48,271 nt of DNA from Phascolarctobacterium_A sp034086985 (lineage in GTDB: Bacteria; Bacillota; Negativicutes; Acidaminococcales; Acidaminococcaceae): the NCBI GenBank assembly GCA_034086985.1, contig JAXDZG010000015.1, forward strand, positions 1-48,271. Reading direction: 5' to 3'. The position numbers and the translations under genes are program-made. The notes under the pieces are model-generated. The model was not told the origin of the DNA, searched no databases, and saw only the letters and a program-made list of their open reading frames with translations. Shown here in pieces: positions 1 to 7,862 of the stretch; the stretch's first letter is position 1; every line of letters starts with the position of its first letter.

Positions 1-1062
1 ACCGCCTTGAGGAGGATAGCCTTGGGGGCCACCGGGATAGCCGCCTTGGGGAGGATAACCCATTTGTTGGTTAATGCCATTCATCATGTTAGCACCTTGC
101 ATACCGGCCATACCCATGCCCATGAAGCCCATCATAGCACCACCCTCGTTGGCAGCAGCGTTTTGCATGGCAGCACCGGTTGCACCAGTCAAGAAGGAGG
201 CTCTTGCATTGGGGTTGGACAGTGCCTGCAAATCGCGGATGTATTTTTCGTCTTCTTCGCTGGCTTTGACACTGCTTACGCCGAAGGATACTACTTCAAT
301 GCCACGCAAATCGCGCCATTTCTTGCTCAATACTTCGTTGAGCTGGTCGCCAATTTCTTCAGCATGAGCCGGCAGAGCGCTGTAACGCACACCCTTTTCG
401 CTCATAACGCCAAAGGCAACGTTGAGAGCTCCCAAGAGCTCGCTTTTCAGCTGGCCGTCGATTTCACTGCGCAGATATTCGTTTTCCACGTTACTGCACA
501 CATTGGTGTAGAAGAGAATCGGGTTAGTAATTTTATAGCTGTATTCACCAAAGCAGCGAATAGGAATGTCCACGTCCAGACCAATGCGTTGGTCCACTAT
601 ACGGAATTGGATGGGGCTAGCGGTGCCATACTTATTACCAATGATTTCCTTGGTATTGAAGTAGTACACACGCTGGTCCTTGCCAGGGTCGCCGCCATAG
701 GTAAAGCGTTTACCGATTTGTGCGAAAACATTCTTGACGCTTTGCATATTCAGGCCATCAGCAAAAAGAGATGGCTCGGTAGAAGCGTCATACACAAATT
801 CACCGGGCTCGGAGCAAATTTCTACAACCTTGCCGTTTTCTACAATAATCATACATTGACCATCATTAACGGCAATGGTGGAGCCATTGCTAATGATGTT
901 GTCTTCGGAGCTGGTGTTGGAGCTGCGTCCTCGGCTAGAGGTACGCTTCATGCCCTTGGCAACCAGCACATCGGGTTTCAGGCTTTCACAGTAGATAAAC
1001 TCTTTCCATTGGTCGCCTAAAACGCCACCAACTGCTCCCATACCTGCTTTAATTAATCCCAT
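1..1062 (-). CDS. SPFH-domain / virion-core-like protein, C-terminus outside window
   Basis: The frame is open from an ATG at 1062 down to base 1 (354 codons) without a stop, so the C-terminus is missing. The start follows a GGGAGG ribosome site. The protein begins MGLIKAGMGAVGGVLGDQWKEF, and the middle (roughly residues 60-250) resembles the SPFH/virion core protein family, related to Bacillus YdjI. After the core comes a run rich in Gly, Met, Asn and Gln (GFMGMGMAGMQ), then Gly-Tyr-Pro-Pro-Gln-type repeats, a low-complexity tail common in this family and often followed by a zinc ribbon, which would lie beyond the window. Members are thought to be membrane-associated scaffold or stress proteins; the exact function is unknown. 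The family call is from recognition, not alignment. Confidence 0.75.
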   Translation of the reverse strand, partial: MGLIKAGMGAVGGVLGDQWKEFIYCESLKPDVLVAKGMKRTSSRGRSSNTSSEDNIISNGSTIAVNDGQCMIIVENGKVVEICSEPGEFVYDASTEPSLFADGLNMQSVKNVFAQIGKRFTYGGDPGKDQRVYYFNTKEIIGNKYGTASPIQFRIVDQRIGLDVDIPIRCFGEYSYKITNPILFYTNVCSNVENEYLRSEIDGQLKSELLGALNVAFGVMSEKGVRYSALPAHAEEIGDQLNEVLSKKWRDLRGIEVVSFGVSSVKASEEDEKYIRDLQALSNPNARASFLTGATGAAMQNAAANEGGAMMGFMGMGMAGMQGANMMNGINQQMGYPPQGGYPGGPQGYPPQGG

Positions 1063-1201
1063 AGTAAATACCTCCCTTGTATCCTGTAATATAAATAATT
1101 AGCTAGAATATCTGTCCTTAACTACAGAAATATATACACTCTTATTGTATAGGATAAAAGCCACGCTGTACAGTACCTAATGATTCTTTTACGGAAAAGA
1201 C

Positions 1202-1249
1202 AAAAGCTTCGGCGTAGCGCTAGAGTTAGCGCTTCACCGAAGCTTTTTT
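1202..1249. terminator. Bidirectional intrinsic terminator
   Basis: Long hairpin with arms AAAAGCTTCGG and CCGAAGCTTTT around an inner AGCGCT/AGCGCT pair, with a T run on the plus side and a T-rich tract on the minus side. It lies just past the stop of the minus-strand ATPase gene and before the SPFH gene, so it probably ends ATPase transcription. Confidence 0.8.
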
Positions 1250-1267
1250 GCGTTTTATTCCTTCAAA

Positions 1268-2659
1268 TTATTGGTATAAATCCTCTAAAGTAACTAAAGT
1301 GACTTCGTTTTTGGCAGCCGCCTCTTGTAGCTCTTGCGTAAAGCCTCCCTTGGAGAAAATATAGTAATGATATTTACTCCCCTTGCCAAAGGCTTGGGCA
1401 TAACGGCGCAGTAGCACTAGCTCATCCATACCGATTTTTTCATTTTTATATTTGCAGGAGCCTATAAGAAACTCATCACTATTAGCGGAGGTACCTATAA
1501 TATCAATTTGTACTTCTTTTTTAGCTGTATTATCTGTCCCCCACCATTGACCGATATTAGCTAGAGGTATGGGCAAAAAGGTGGCATAACGCAAGAGATA
1601 GTCCTTGCACATGCTTTCAAAAACTAAGCCCATATAGGTGGATAGATACGGCTTGACAGCATACTCGTACATTGCATTAAAACGGCCCGCATTTATTGCC
1701 GAATAATTGGCCGGAACAAAGCGATACCAGAAACGAAAGAAATTATCACCGATGAGATAAATAGACTTTTTGCCCACCTTTTCTGTGATAGGTGTTTCCT
1801 TGAATAATATGCCTAGCTCAAGGAGCACTTTCATATATTTGGCACAGGCGGCATTATCTAGCCCAGCTTTGGTAGCAATTTCGTTGATTCGAGAGGCTCC
1901 TGTAGCGATGGCTGTGATAATAGAATTATAGACGCCTGGCTCGCGCAGCTCCTGCTTCAAGAGATTTTGAGGTTCCTCAAAAAGATAGCTGCTGCTGTCA
2001 AAAAAATTGGCCTTTAAGGCTTCCTCTACTGTGTCTTGAACCTGTAATTTATTAATGTAATGGGGAATACCTCCTGTAATTCCATATACAAGTGCCTTGT
2101 CTTGAGCTGATAGCTGTGGTACAAAAGCGGCAGTATCCTTATAGGTAAGGGGCGCTAGCTTAAGCTGGGCCGTTCTTCTGCCATAGAGGGGGCTTTCGTA
2201 GCCCAATACCTGATTTTCCATAAAGTTCATGGAGGATCCGCATAAAATTAGGTAGAGCTTGCTCTGCTGCCATTTATGATCAATTAGATGCTGTAATCTA
2301 GAAGAAATAGAGGCATAGCTTTTGGCTAAATAGGGATATTCATCAATGATTAAGACCAATCGTTGCTGGGCAGATAACTGCGTGATTTCCTCTAAGGCAG
2401 CTTCGAAGCTTGGATAAATGGGATAATTTTCCTCTTGTCCTGTTTTATAGGTATGGATAGCCTTGGAAAGGGCTATGAGATTTTCTTTTTCAGAGGCATT
2501 TAGTGCAGAGAAGAAGATAGTTGGTTTATCTTGGCAGAAATAGTTCATGAGGGCAGTTTTGCCAACTCTGCGACGGCCATAGATGATGATGCATTCAAAT
2601 TCTTGCTTATGATAGCGTTTATTTAAGATAGCAAGCTCTTTCTCACGACATAAAAACAT
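1268..2659 (-). CDS. AAA ATPase, archaeal-ATPase/DUF234 family
   Basis: A 463-residue protein with Walker A GRRRVGKT at residues 28-35 and a Walker B LVLIIDEYPYL around 101-111 (Asp106, Glu107). A winged-helix-like region follows (about 240-300, with INEIATKAGLDNAACAKYMK), and the C-terminal third resembles DUF234, a nuclease-like fold (QIDIIGTS and IGSCKYKNE suggest the D...E-x-K pattern of PD-(D/E)XK proteins). Length fits the family, whose cellular role is poorly known; it is common in archaea and gut anaerobes. The start ATG at 2659 is preceded by AAAGGTAGG. Three 15-bp operator-like repeats sit immediately upstream, so expression is probably repressed or self-regulated. It stands alone, with no co-directional partner. 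Confidence 0.85.
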   Translation of the reverse strand: MFLCREKELAILNKRYHKQEFECIIIYGRRRVGKTALMNYFCQDKPTIFFSALNASEKENLIALSKAIHTYKTGQEENYPIYPSFEAALEEITQLSAQQRLVLIIDEYPYLAKSYASISSRLQHLIDHKWQQSKLYLILCGSSMNFMENQVLGYESPLYGRRTAQLKLAPLTYKDTAAFVPQLSAQDKALVYGITGGIPHYINKLQVQDTVEEALKANFFDSSSYLFEEPQNLLKQELREPGVYNSIITAIATGASRINEIATKAGLDNAACAKYMKVLLELGILFKETPITEKVGKKSIYLIGDNFFRFWYRFVPANYSAINAGRFNAMYEYAVKPYLSTYMGLVFESMCKDYLLRYATFLPIPLANIGQWWGTDNTAKKEVQIDIIGTSANSDEFLIGSCKYKNEKIGMDELVLLRRYAQAFGKGSKYHYYIFSKGGFTQELQEAAAKNEVTLVTLEDLYQ

Positions 2660-2685
2660 AGCTGTTACCTACCTTTAATAATTAA

Positions 2686-2727
2686 CTCATGAGTTATTAA
2701 CTCTAAAGTTAGTAACTCATAAGTTAA
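2686..2727. repeat. Three 15-bp-spaced palindromic operator-like repeats
   Basis: AACTCATGAGTT (2686-2697, perfect palindrome), AACTCTAAAGTT (2701-2712) and AACTCATAAGTT (2716-2727) are spaced exactly 15 bp apart, between the ATPase start and the divergent small gene. Position and symmetry suggest cooperative binding of a dimeric regulator over the ATPase promoter; the binding protein is unknown. Confidence 0.7.
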
Positions 2728-2797
2728 TTATATCAGAAAAGGTACGCTTGTCAAGGGAGTGGTAATGGGAGGATTGCGCTTTTAAGGATTTTTTTGC

Positions 2798-2826
2798 TTG
2801 CTAAATTATAGAGAACATATTATAAT
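2798..2826 (+). promoter_or_regulatory. Sigma70-type promoter for the small gene at 2865
   Basis: TTGCTA (2798-2803), a 17-bp spacer, then a perfect TATAAT (2821-2826). It lies about 40 bp upstream of the GTG start at 2865. Confidence 0.7.
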
Positions 2827-2864
2827 AATAGCAAACATAAATTCTAGTAAAGAAGGTGTTGTTT

Positions 2865-3095
2865 GTGGCAAAGGTGAATTTAGATATTATAGTAGAACAT
2901 AAAGCTGATGGAAAAGTACTGCCTAAGATGATTTTATGGCCTGATGGGCGAAAGTTTGCCATAGACAAGGTTTTGGAGGTGAAGCAGGCGCCAGCTTTTA
3001 AGGTGGGCGGTATTGGTACGCGCTATTTGTGCAGAATTTGCGGACGCGAGAGAGCTCTTTTTGAGGTGCGAGGGCTGTGGTTTGTAGAGGGGTGA
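2865..3095 (+). CDS. Small hypothetical protein with a CxxC motif
   Basis: A 76-residue protein. I place the start at GTG 2865, 8 bases after AGAAGG (2851-2856), rather than at the upstream GTG 2856, which overlaps that ribosome site. The sequence contains VLPKMILWPDGRKFAIDKVL, then a short GTRYLCRICGRERALFEV segment whose CRIC pair could be half of a metal site or a redox pair. No signal peptide or membrane segment is seen. I do not recognise a family. It has its own promoter and is followed after 67 bp by another small cysteine-containing gene. Confidence 0.65.
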   Translation: MAKVNLDIIVEHKADGKVLPKMILWPDGRKFAIDKVLEVKQAPAFKVGGIGTRYLCRICGRERALFEVRGLWFVEG

Positions 3096-3101
3096 AAGGG
3101 C

Positions 3102-3130
3102 CGGACAAAAGCTATCCTTTCCGGTATAAT
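3102..3130 (+). promoter_or_regulatory. Promoter for the small Cys-rich gene at 3163
   Basis: CGGACA (3102-3107), a 17-bp spacer, then TATAAT (3125-3130), upstream of a strong CGGGAGGG ribosome site (3147-3154). Confidence 0.55.
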
Positions 3131-3162
3131 TTAGAATAGATTATATCGGGAGGGATTTTTTT

Positions 3163-3354
3163 ATGGTGTTTACGTATGAAAATGGTCAAGAAGTAGACTG
3201 TCTTTTTCATTGCGCTATGCTGCAAGGATATACCACAATGACAGCCTGTGAGCATTTTTGCACGCGTTATTATCGCTGTGATAATGTTGCGATGGCAGAT
3301 GATGGGATAAAGGAGTGGGAGGAGTGCGCTTTTGGCTTTGCTATTAAGTTTTAG
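3163..3354 (+). CDS. Small cysteine-rich hypothetical protein
   Basis: A 63-residue protein starting at ATG 3163 behind CGGGAGGG. It has six cysteines (residues 13, 17, 29, 33, 39 and 55), with two CxxxC pairs (CLFHC and CEHFC) and several histidines, suggesting a metal-binding or disulfide-stabilised mini-domain. There is no signal peptide. I do not recognise a family. The good promoter and ribosome site argue that it is real, and the even cysteine spacing is unlikely in a chance reading frame. Confidence 0.6.
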   Translation: MVFTYENGQEVDCLFHCAMLQGYTTMTACEHFCTRYYRCDNVAMADDGIKEWEECAFGFAIKF

Positions 3355-3431
3355 TGCATACTGTTCGTTCAACTACTGTAAATTATCAAAATTCGGTGTA
3401 TAATAGAGTTATCACGAAGGGAGCGAGTAAA

Positions 3432-3839
3432 GTGAAGCATTATGAAGTTGTAGCTGCCATTATAGAGCATGAGGGAAAAATCCTGTGCATGCAACGCAAT
3501 AAAGGTAAATTTGACTATGTAAGCTATAAATATGAATTTCCTGGCGGCAAAATAGAAGCTGGTGAAGACAATCATACAGCCCTTGAGCGAGAGCTACGAG
3601 AAGAAATGGATATGGATATTAGTATTTCTGAAAATGATTACTTTATGACTATTAACCATACCTATCCTGATTTTGCTATCACCATGCATTGTTACTTGTG
3701 TAGCCTTGCTCATCCTAAATTTGTTATGAAAGAGCATGTGGATGCTAAATGGATGCTGCCACAAGAAATGCATACTTTAGATTGGGCACCTGCAGATTGG
3801 CCCATTGTAAGAAGATTAGAAGAACACTTCAGCAAGTAG
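3432..3839 (+). CDS. Nudix hydrolase, MutT-like (8-oxo-dGTP diphosphatase type)
   Basis: A 135-residue protein. The start is GTG 3432, placed after GAAGGGAG; an in-frame extension to 3354 overlaps the promoter region (TATAAT at 3399) and is unlikely. The Nudix box spans residues 39-61: Gly39, Glu45, then RELREEM, with Arg53, Glu57 and Glu58 present. The usual Gly near the end of the box is Asp60. Such proteins hydrolyse damaged or unusual nucleotides such as 8-oxo-dGTP or CTP. It ends 12 bp before the helicase start, and the helicase ribosome site AGGAG overlaps its stop, so the two are probably translated together. Confidence 0.85.
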   Translation: MKHYEVVAAIIEHEGKILCMQRNKGKFDYVSYKYEFPGGKIEAGEDNHTALERELREEMDMDISISENDYFMTINHTYPDFAITMHCYLCSLAHPKFVMKEHVDAKWMLPQEMHTLDWAPADWPIVRRLEEHFSK

Positions 3840-3851
3840 GAGCGTTGAACC

Positions 3852-6731
3852 GTGAACAGTAGCGAATTGGCTCTATATTTAGAGGCTGGCTTTATAGATT
3901 TAAATATTGAAACAGACGAACGATTTCTGCCCAAGATTTTGACTAATAACCAACAAAAGCAGGTAAAGGTTTTAGAAAATCTTACGCTAGAGCTAGAGGC
4001 CTGTGATGACTTTTTCTTTTCCGTGGCTTTTGTTACCAATAGTGGCATTGCTTGCCTGATTGATACTTTAAAAGAGCTGCAGGATAAGAATATTAAGGGC
4101 AGAATTCTAGCGTCTCAATATCAGAATTTCACTGAGCCAAGGGCGCTGCGTCGTTTATTAGCTTTTCCTAACCTTGAGCTGAAAATTATTACCTCTGATT
4201 ATAATTTTCATGCTAAGGGCTATCTGTTTCATAAAAATGCTACTTCAAAAACTGATGACAACTATACCATGATTATTGGTAGTAGCAACCTAACTCAAAG
4301 TGCCTTAACCATCAACAGAGAATGGAATGTGCGCCTGTCATCCATGAAAAATGGTGCTCTGATTAAGCAGATGCAAGCGGAGTTAGATAAGGCTTGGGAG
4401 GATGCTACTCCTGTTACCGAAGCATGGATACAGGCCTACGAAAAGATTTATAAGGAAGCTAGAAGCCAACGAAGTGTTGCTGCCAACAAAATATTTAATC
4501 TTTATAAAATTAATCCCAATAAAATGCAGGTGGCAGCATTGAATAATATTGCTCAACTGCGCAAGGAGGGCAAGGATAGGGCTCTATTGATTTCAGCTAC
4601 TGGTACTGGCAAAACCTTTCTATCTGCATTTGATGTACGTGCTTTTAATCCCAAAAGATGTTTATTCATTGTTCATCGTGGCTTGATAGCGCGTAATTCT
4701 TTAAAAAGCTTTCGTCAAATTATCGACCCACATATTACCATGGGCTTATATACAAGTGGTACTAAAAACGTAAATGCCGATTACCTTTTTGCCACTGTAC
4801 AAACGCTAAATCAAGATGAGAATTTGCATGCCTTTGCGCCTGATACTTTTGATTACATTATTGTGGATGAAGCCCACCATGCGGGAGCTAATACTTATCA
4901 AAAAATCCTCAAATATTTTCGTCCCAAATTCCTTCTTGGCATGACGGCTACACCTGAACGTACTGATGGATATGATATTTTTAATGATTTTAATTACAAT
5001 ATTGCTTATGAAATCAGGCTTAATCAGGCCTTATCAGAAAATATGTTGGTTCCATTTCATTATCATGGTGTAAGTGAAATCATGGTTGATGGTGAGCTTT
5101 TAGATGACCACACTGATTTCAATCGTCTTGTTTCAGAGGAAAGAGTAAGGCATATTTTACATTTTGCTGATTTTTATGGCTGTGACCAAGGTCGTATCAA
5201 GGGACTTGTTTTTTGCAGTAAACTGGAAGAAGCAGATGCTTTATGTCAGGCATTTAATCAGCATGGTAAGCGTTCTGCTTGTATGTCTGGCGCTACAACT
5301 GAGGGTGAGCGTAAAAATTTAATAGACCGATTGGAGCTGGAGGATTATGAAAATCCTACAGCTTTGGACTATTTATTTTCTGTTGATGTGTTAAATGAAG
5401 GTGTGGACATACCGTCCGTAAATCAAATCATCATGCTTCGTCCTACGGCTTCTGCCATCGTGTTTGTACAGCAGCTAGGTCGTGGCTTGCGCAAGAGTAA
5501 GGACAAGCGTTATTTGGAGGTAATTGATTTTATAGGCAATTATGAGAACAATTACCTGCTCCCGATAGCTCTTTATGGTGACCGCACTTATAACAAGGAG
5601 CATGTGCGTCGGACTATGCAAAACAACTTCTTGCCAGGGGCATCTACTGTGCATTTTGAAGATGTAATTAAAGAGCGTATCTTTAAAAAGCTTAATACGA
5701 CAAATCTGAAAACATTGAAGGCTTTGAGAGAGTCCTATACCTTAGTGAAATTTAAGCTGGGCCATGCTCCCATGATGATGGATTTTATTGCTCATGGCGA
5801 TAAGGATCCATATCTTTTCGTGGAATATAAAAAGTCTTATTATAATTTCAAGCAGCATGTGGATCACGCAGAAAGCACTTTAACTGCGTTACATACAAAG
5901 CTGTTAGAGTTTATTAGCTTGGAAATTGCCAATGGTAAGCGTTTAGAGGAAATTGTATTACTCAAGTATTTGTTGTCCTTAAAAGAGATCTCCGTGCGTC
6001 ATTTTGAGGAATATTTGCTTGAGAATTATGGAGTGCCTACGAATGTTGCTTCTGTTGAAGGTGCTGTTAACGTACTTTCTATGGGCTTCATCAAAGAGGC
6101 AGATGCTAAAAAGTATGGATCTTTACCTTTGGTTAAGCTTGTGGATGACCGTATTATACTCAATGAGACTTTTGAAGAGTTATATGCTAACCCAGAATTT
6201 AAGGCTTATGTAGATGATGCTTTAGAGTATGGAGAGCAGCGTTTTCTGGCGGACTATGATTCGAAAAAGTATTATCATGGGTTTAAGCTTTACGGTTCTT
6301 ATACTCGTAAGGATGCTTGTCGTATTCTCAATTGGGCTAAGGATGAAAGCTCTGTAGTATATGGTTATAAAATTAAATACGACACTTGTCCGATATTTGT
6401 CACTTATGAAAAGAGTAAGGACATTAGTGATAGTACCAAATATGAGGATCGCTTTATTGATTGTAATAATTTCCACTGGCTAACCAGAAGTCGAGTTAAT
6501 CTGTTTTCTAAAGAGGTTACAGCTATAGAGAAAGCAAAAACATTGAAGCTATTGTTCATTAAGAAGAGTGACGATGAAGGCGCTGAATTCTATTTTATGG
6601 GGGAAGTTACTCATAAGAGAAGCATTGGTAGTAGCATTAAGAATAATGACAACGAGCTATCAATAGTAGAAATCCTTTATGCTATGAATGTTCCCGTTGA
6701 GCCTAAGCTATATAAGTATTTTGAAGGATGA
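3852..6731 (+). CDS. PLD-nuclease / superfamily 2 helicase with DUF3427 C-terminus
   Basis: A 959-residue protein starting at GTG 3852, 9 bases after AGGAG. The N-terminus is a phospholipase-D-type (HKD) nuclease domain with His120-x-Lys122 and the GSSN loop at 143-146. An SSL2-like helicase follows: Walker A GTGKT at 251-255, DEAH at 339-342, TATPERTD near 365-372 and motif VI QLGRGLR near 541-547. The remainder (about 550-959) matches the DUF3427 arrangement, including GSYTRKDACRILNW. This PLD-helicase-DUF3427 order is a known architecture of uncertain role, probably DNA restriction, repair or defence. The adjacent Nudix gene suggests a joint nucleotide and DNA function. Composition is AT-rich (20 GC of 60 at 6421-6480). 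Confidence 0.88.
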   Translation: MNSSELALYLEAGFIDLNIETDERFLPKILTNNQQKQVKVLENLTLELEACDDFFFSVAFVTNSGIACLIDTLKELQDKNIKGRILASQYQNFTEPRALRRLLAFPNLELKIITSDYNFHAKGYLFHKNATSKTDDNYTMIIGSSNLTQSALTINREWNVRLSSMKNGALIKQMQAELDKAWEDATPVTEAWIQAYEKIYKEARSQRSVAANKIFNLYKINPNKMQVAALNNIAQLRKEGKDRALLISATGTGKTFLSAFDVRAFNPKRCLFIVHRGLIARNSLKSFRQIIDPHITMGLYTSGTKNVNADYLFATVQTLNQDENLHAFAPDTFDYIIVDEAHHAGANTYQKILKYFRPKFLLGMTATPERTDGYDIFNDFNYNIAYEIRLNQALSENMLVPFHYHGVSEIMVDGELLDDHTDFNRLVSEERVRHILHFADFYGCDQGRIKGLVFCSKLEEADALCQAFNQHGKRSACMSGATTEGERKNLIDRLELEDYENPTALDYLFSVDVLNEGVDIPSVNQIIMLRPTASAIVFVQQLGRGLRKSKDKRYLEVIDFIGNYENNYLLPIALYGDRTYNKEHVRRTMQNNFLPGASTVHFEDVIKERIFKKLNTTNLKTLKALRESYTLVKFKLGHAPMMMDFIAHGDKDPYLFVEYKKSYYNFKQHVDHAESTLTALHTKLLEFISLEIANGKRLEEIVLLKYLLSLKEISVRHFEEYLLENYGVPTNVASVEGAVNVLSMGFIKEADAKKYGSLPLVKLVDDRIILNETFEELYANPEFKAYVDDALEYGEQRFLADYDSKKYYHGFKLYGSYTRKDACRILNWAKDESSVVYGYKIKYDTCPIFVTYEKSKDISDSTKYEDRFIDCNNFHWLTRSRVNLFSKEVTAIEKAKTLKLLFIKKSDDEGAEFYFMGEVTHKRSIGSSIKNNDNELSIVEILYAMNVPVEPKLYKYFEG

Positions 6732-6738
6732 GGAACAC

Positions 6739-6776
6739 ATAACTCTCTCGACTACAGCCGAGGGAGTTATTTTTTT
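6739..6776 (+). terminator. Intrinsic terminator after the helicase gene
   Basis: ATAACTCTCTCG (6739-6750) pairs with CGAGGGAGTTAT (6759-6770), followed by TTTTTT. Confidence 0.85.
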
Positions 6777-6850
6777 GAATCAAAAAATGTAATCTTCCCA
6801 CAATAAGAAAAAAACATGCAGGATTCTGCGTATTAGTGAAAATTTGAGGA
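6739..6850 (+). repeat. Dispersed intergenic repeat, copy A (degenerate)
   Basis: The helicase terminator hairpin (6739-6776, arms ATAACTCTCTCG and CGAGGGAGTTAT plus T run) is followed by a linker recognisably similar to copies B and C, then one palindromic unit at 6817-6842 (GCAGGATTCTGC followed by GTATTAGTGAAAA). Only one unit is present, against two in the other copies. Confidence 0.75.
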
Positions 6851-6960
6851 TATATACTATTATATTGGTAGGGGAATAATCTGAGCGTTAAGAATAAATA
6901 TGCTAGTATATTAGCAAAAATGACCAGTTTAGATAGTCTTGCTTCTAGGTAAGCCCATTG

Positions 6961-6989
6961 TTTACACGTGTAAAAATATGTGTTATACT
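6961..6989 (+). promoter_or_regulatory. hicAB promoter with overlapping operator palindrome
   Basis: TTTACA (6961-6966), a 17-bp spacer and TATACT (6984-6989). The -35 lies inside the perfect 14-bp palindrome TTTACACGTGTAAA (6961-6974), the expected position for autorepression by the HicB antitoxin or the HicAB complex. Confidence 0.75.
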
Positions 6990-7009
6990 ATCTTTGAAGG
7001 AGGCATAAA

Positions 7010-7210
7010 ATGACAAGCTACTCTTCCAAAGAATTAATAAAATTATTAAAGGAAGATGGTTGGTTTGAAGTGAACCGTACAGGTGACCATCATCAGTTTA
7101 AACATAATATCAAAAAGGGACAGGTTACCTTAACACACCCAAAGAAAGACATACCAATCGGAACAGCGAAAAGTATTGCGCAACAAGCTGGGATTAAACT
7201 ACCGAGATAG
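7010..7210 (+). CDS. hicA: HicA family toxin (mRNA interferase)
   Basis: A 66-residue protein with ribosome site GAAGGAGG (6996-7003). It fits HicA in size and in the pattern SSKELIKLLKEDGWFEVNRT, then GDHHQF (His27, His28, the conserved catalytic region), VTLTHPKKDIPIGT and a C-terminal helix. HicA has a dsRBD-like fold and cleaves mRNA; it is held inactive by HicB. hicB starts 18 bp downstream, the standard toxin-first order of this system. All residues expected for activity appear present. Confidence 0.93.
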   Translation: MTSYSSKELIKLLKEDGWFEVNRTGDHHQFKHNIKKGQVTLTHPKKDIPIGTAKSIAQQAGIKLPR

Positions 7211-7228
7211 TCAAACAAGGAGAACAAC

Positions 7229-7675
7229 ATGAAAGATTTATATACATTTCCTGCGATTTTTGAAACTAATGACGATGGGATAGCCATTTATTTTCCTGAC
7301 CTTCCTGGATGTCTGCCCTGTGCTGATAATATAGAAGAAGCCTTTGCCAATGCTAAAGAAGCGCTGCAATTACATCTGTACGGTATGGAAGAGGATGGAG
7401 AAGCAATTCCTGAGCCAACATCTATTAGCAAAATTCATCCCTCGGTTAATCAGTGTCTAACGCTTATAGAAGCATGGATGCCACCTTTTAGAGAAAAAAT
7501 GCTTAACAAGGCCACCAATAAGACCGTGACTATACCTCGCTGGTTAGATATGTTGGCTAGAAAGAATAATGTTAATTATTCTCATCTCTTGCAAATTTCT
7601 TTGAAGCAGTATTTAGGAGTGAGCGAAAGCACTGAACATCATCTTTATGGTAAAAAAGATAATAAGAGTATATGA
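7229..7675 (+). CDS. hicB: HicB family antitoxin
   Basis: A 148-residue protein starting at ATG 7229 after AAGGAGAAC. The N-terminal half is the HicB partial RNase H fold (YFPDLPGCLPCADNIEEAF, then AKEALQLHLYGMEEDGEAIP). The C-terminal part from about residue 95 (VTIPRWLDMLARKNN, then SHLLQISLKQYLGV) is a ribbon-helix-helix-type DNA-binding domain, consistent with autorepression at the palindrome at 6961. It neutralises HicA from the same operon. Confidence 0.93.
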   Translation: MKDLYTFPAIFETNDDGIAIYFPDLPGCLPCADNIEEAFANAKEALQLHLYGMEEDGEAIPEPTSISKIHPSVNQCLTLIEAWMPPFREKMLNKATNKTVTIPRWLDMLARKNNVNYSHLLQISLKQYLGVSESTEHHLYGKKDNKSI

Positions 7676-7679
7676 GAAA

Positions 7680-7823
7680 AAACCTCTCGACACTGCGTCG
7701 GGAGGGTTATTTTTTGCAACCCAAAATCTAAAGTTTCACACAACTAGAAAAATAATATGCAGAATCCTGCGTATTAGTGAAAACTCAGGATTGTAGATGC
7801 AGAATTCTGTGAGTTAGTGAAAA
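7680..7823 (+). repeat. Dispersed intergenic repeat, copy B
   Basis: Starts with the hicB terminator hairpin (7681-7715), followed by a conserved linker (7718-7757) and two units at 7758-7783 and 7798-7823, 40 bp apart. Each unit is a GCAGAATTCTGC-type palindrome followed by a TTAGTGAAAA tail. The linker and units are almost identical to copy C about 2.74 kb downstream, in the same orientation. Confidence 0.85.
7681..7715 (+). terminator. Intrinsic terminator after hicB
   Basis: The arm AACCTCTCGAC pairs with GTCGGGAGGGTT around a short loop, followed by ATTTTTTG. Confidence 0.85.
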
Positions 7824-7862
7824 TTTGAGCATAAATGTTGTTCGATCGGTGGTGAAAATAGT

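Noticed and set aside
7..1020. Long plus-strand reading frame of 337 codons
   Set aside because: It lies antisense to the SPFH-like gene, which has a good ribosome site and a recognisable protein; the plus-strand translation resembles no family.
3354..3431. N-terminal extension of the Nudix protein
   Set aside because: It crosses the probable promoter (TATAAT at 3399) and has no ribosome site, whereas GTG 3432 does.
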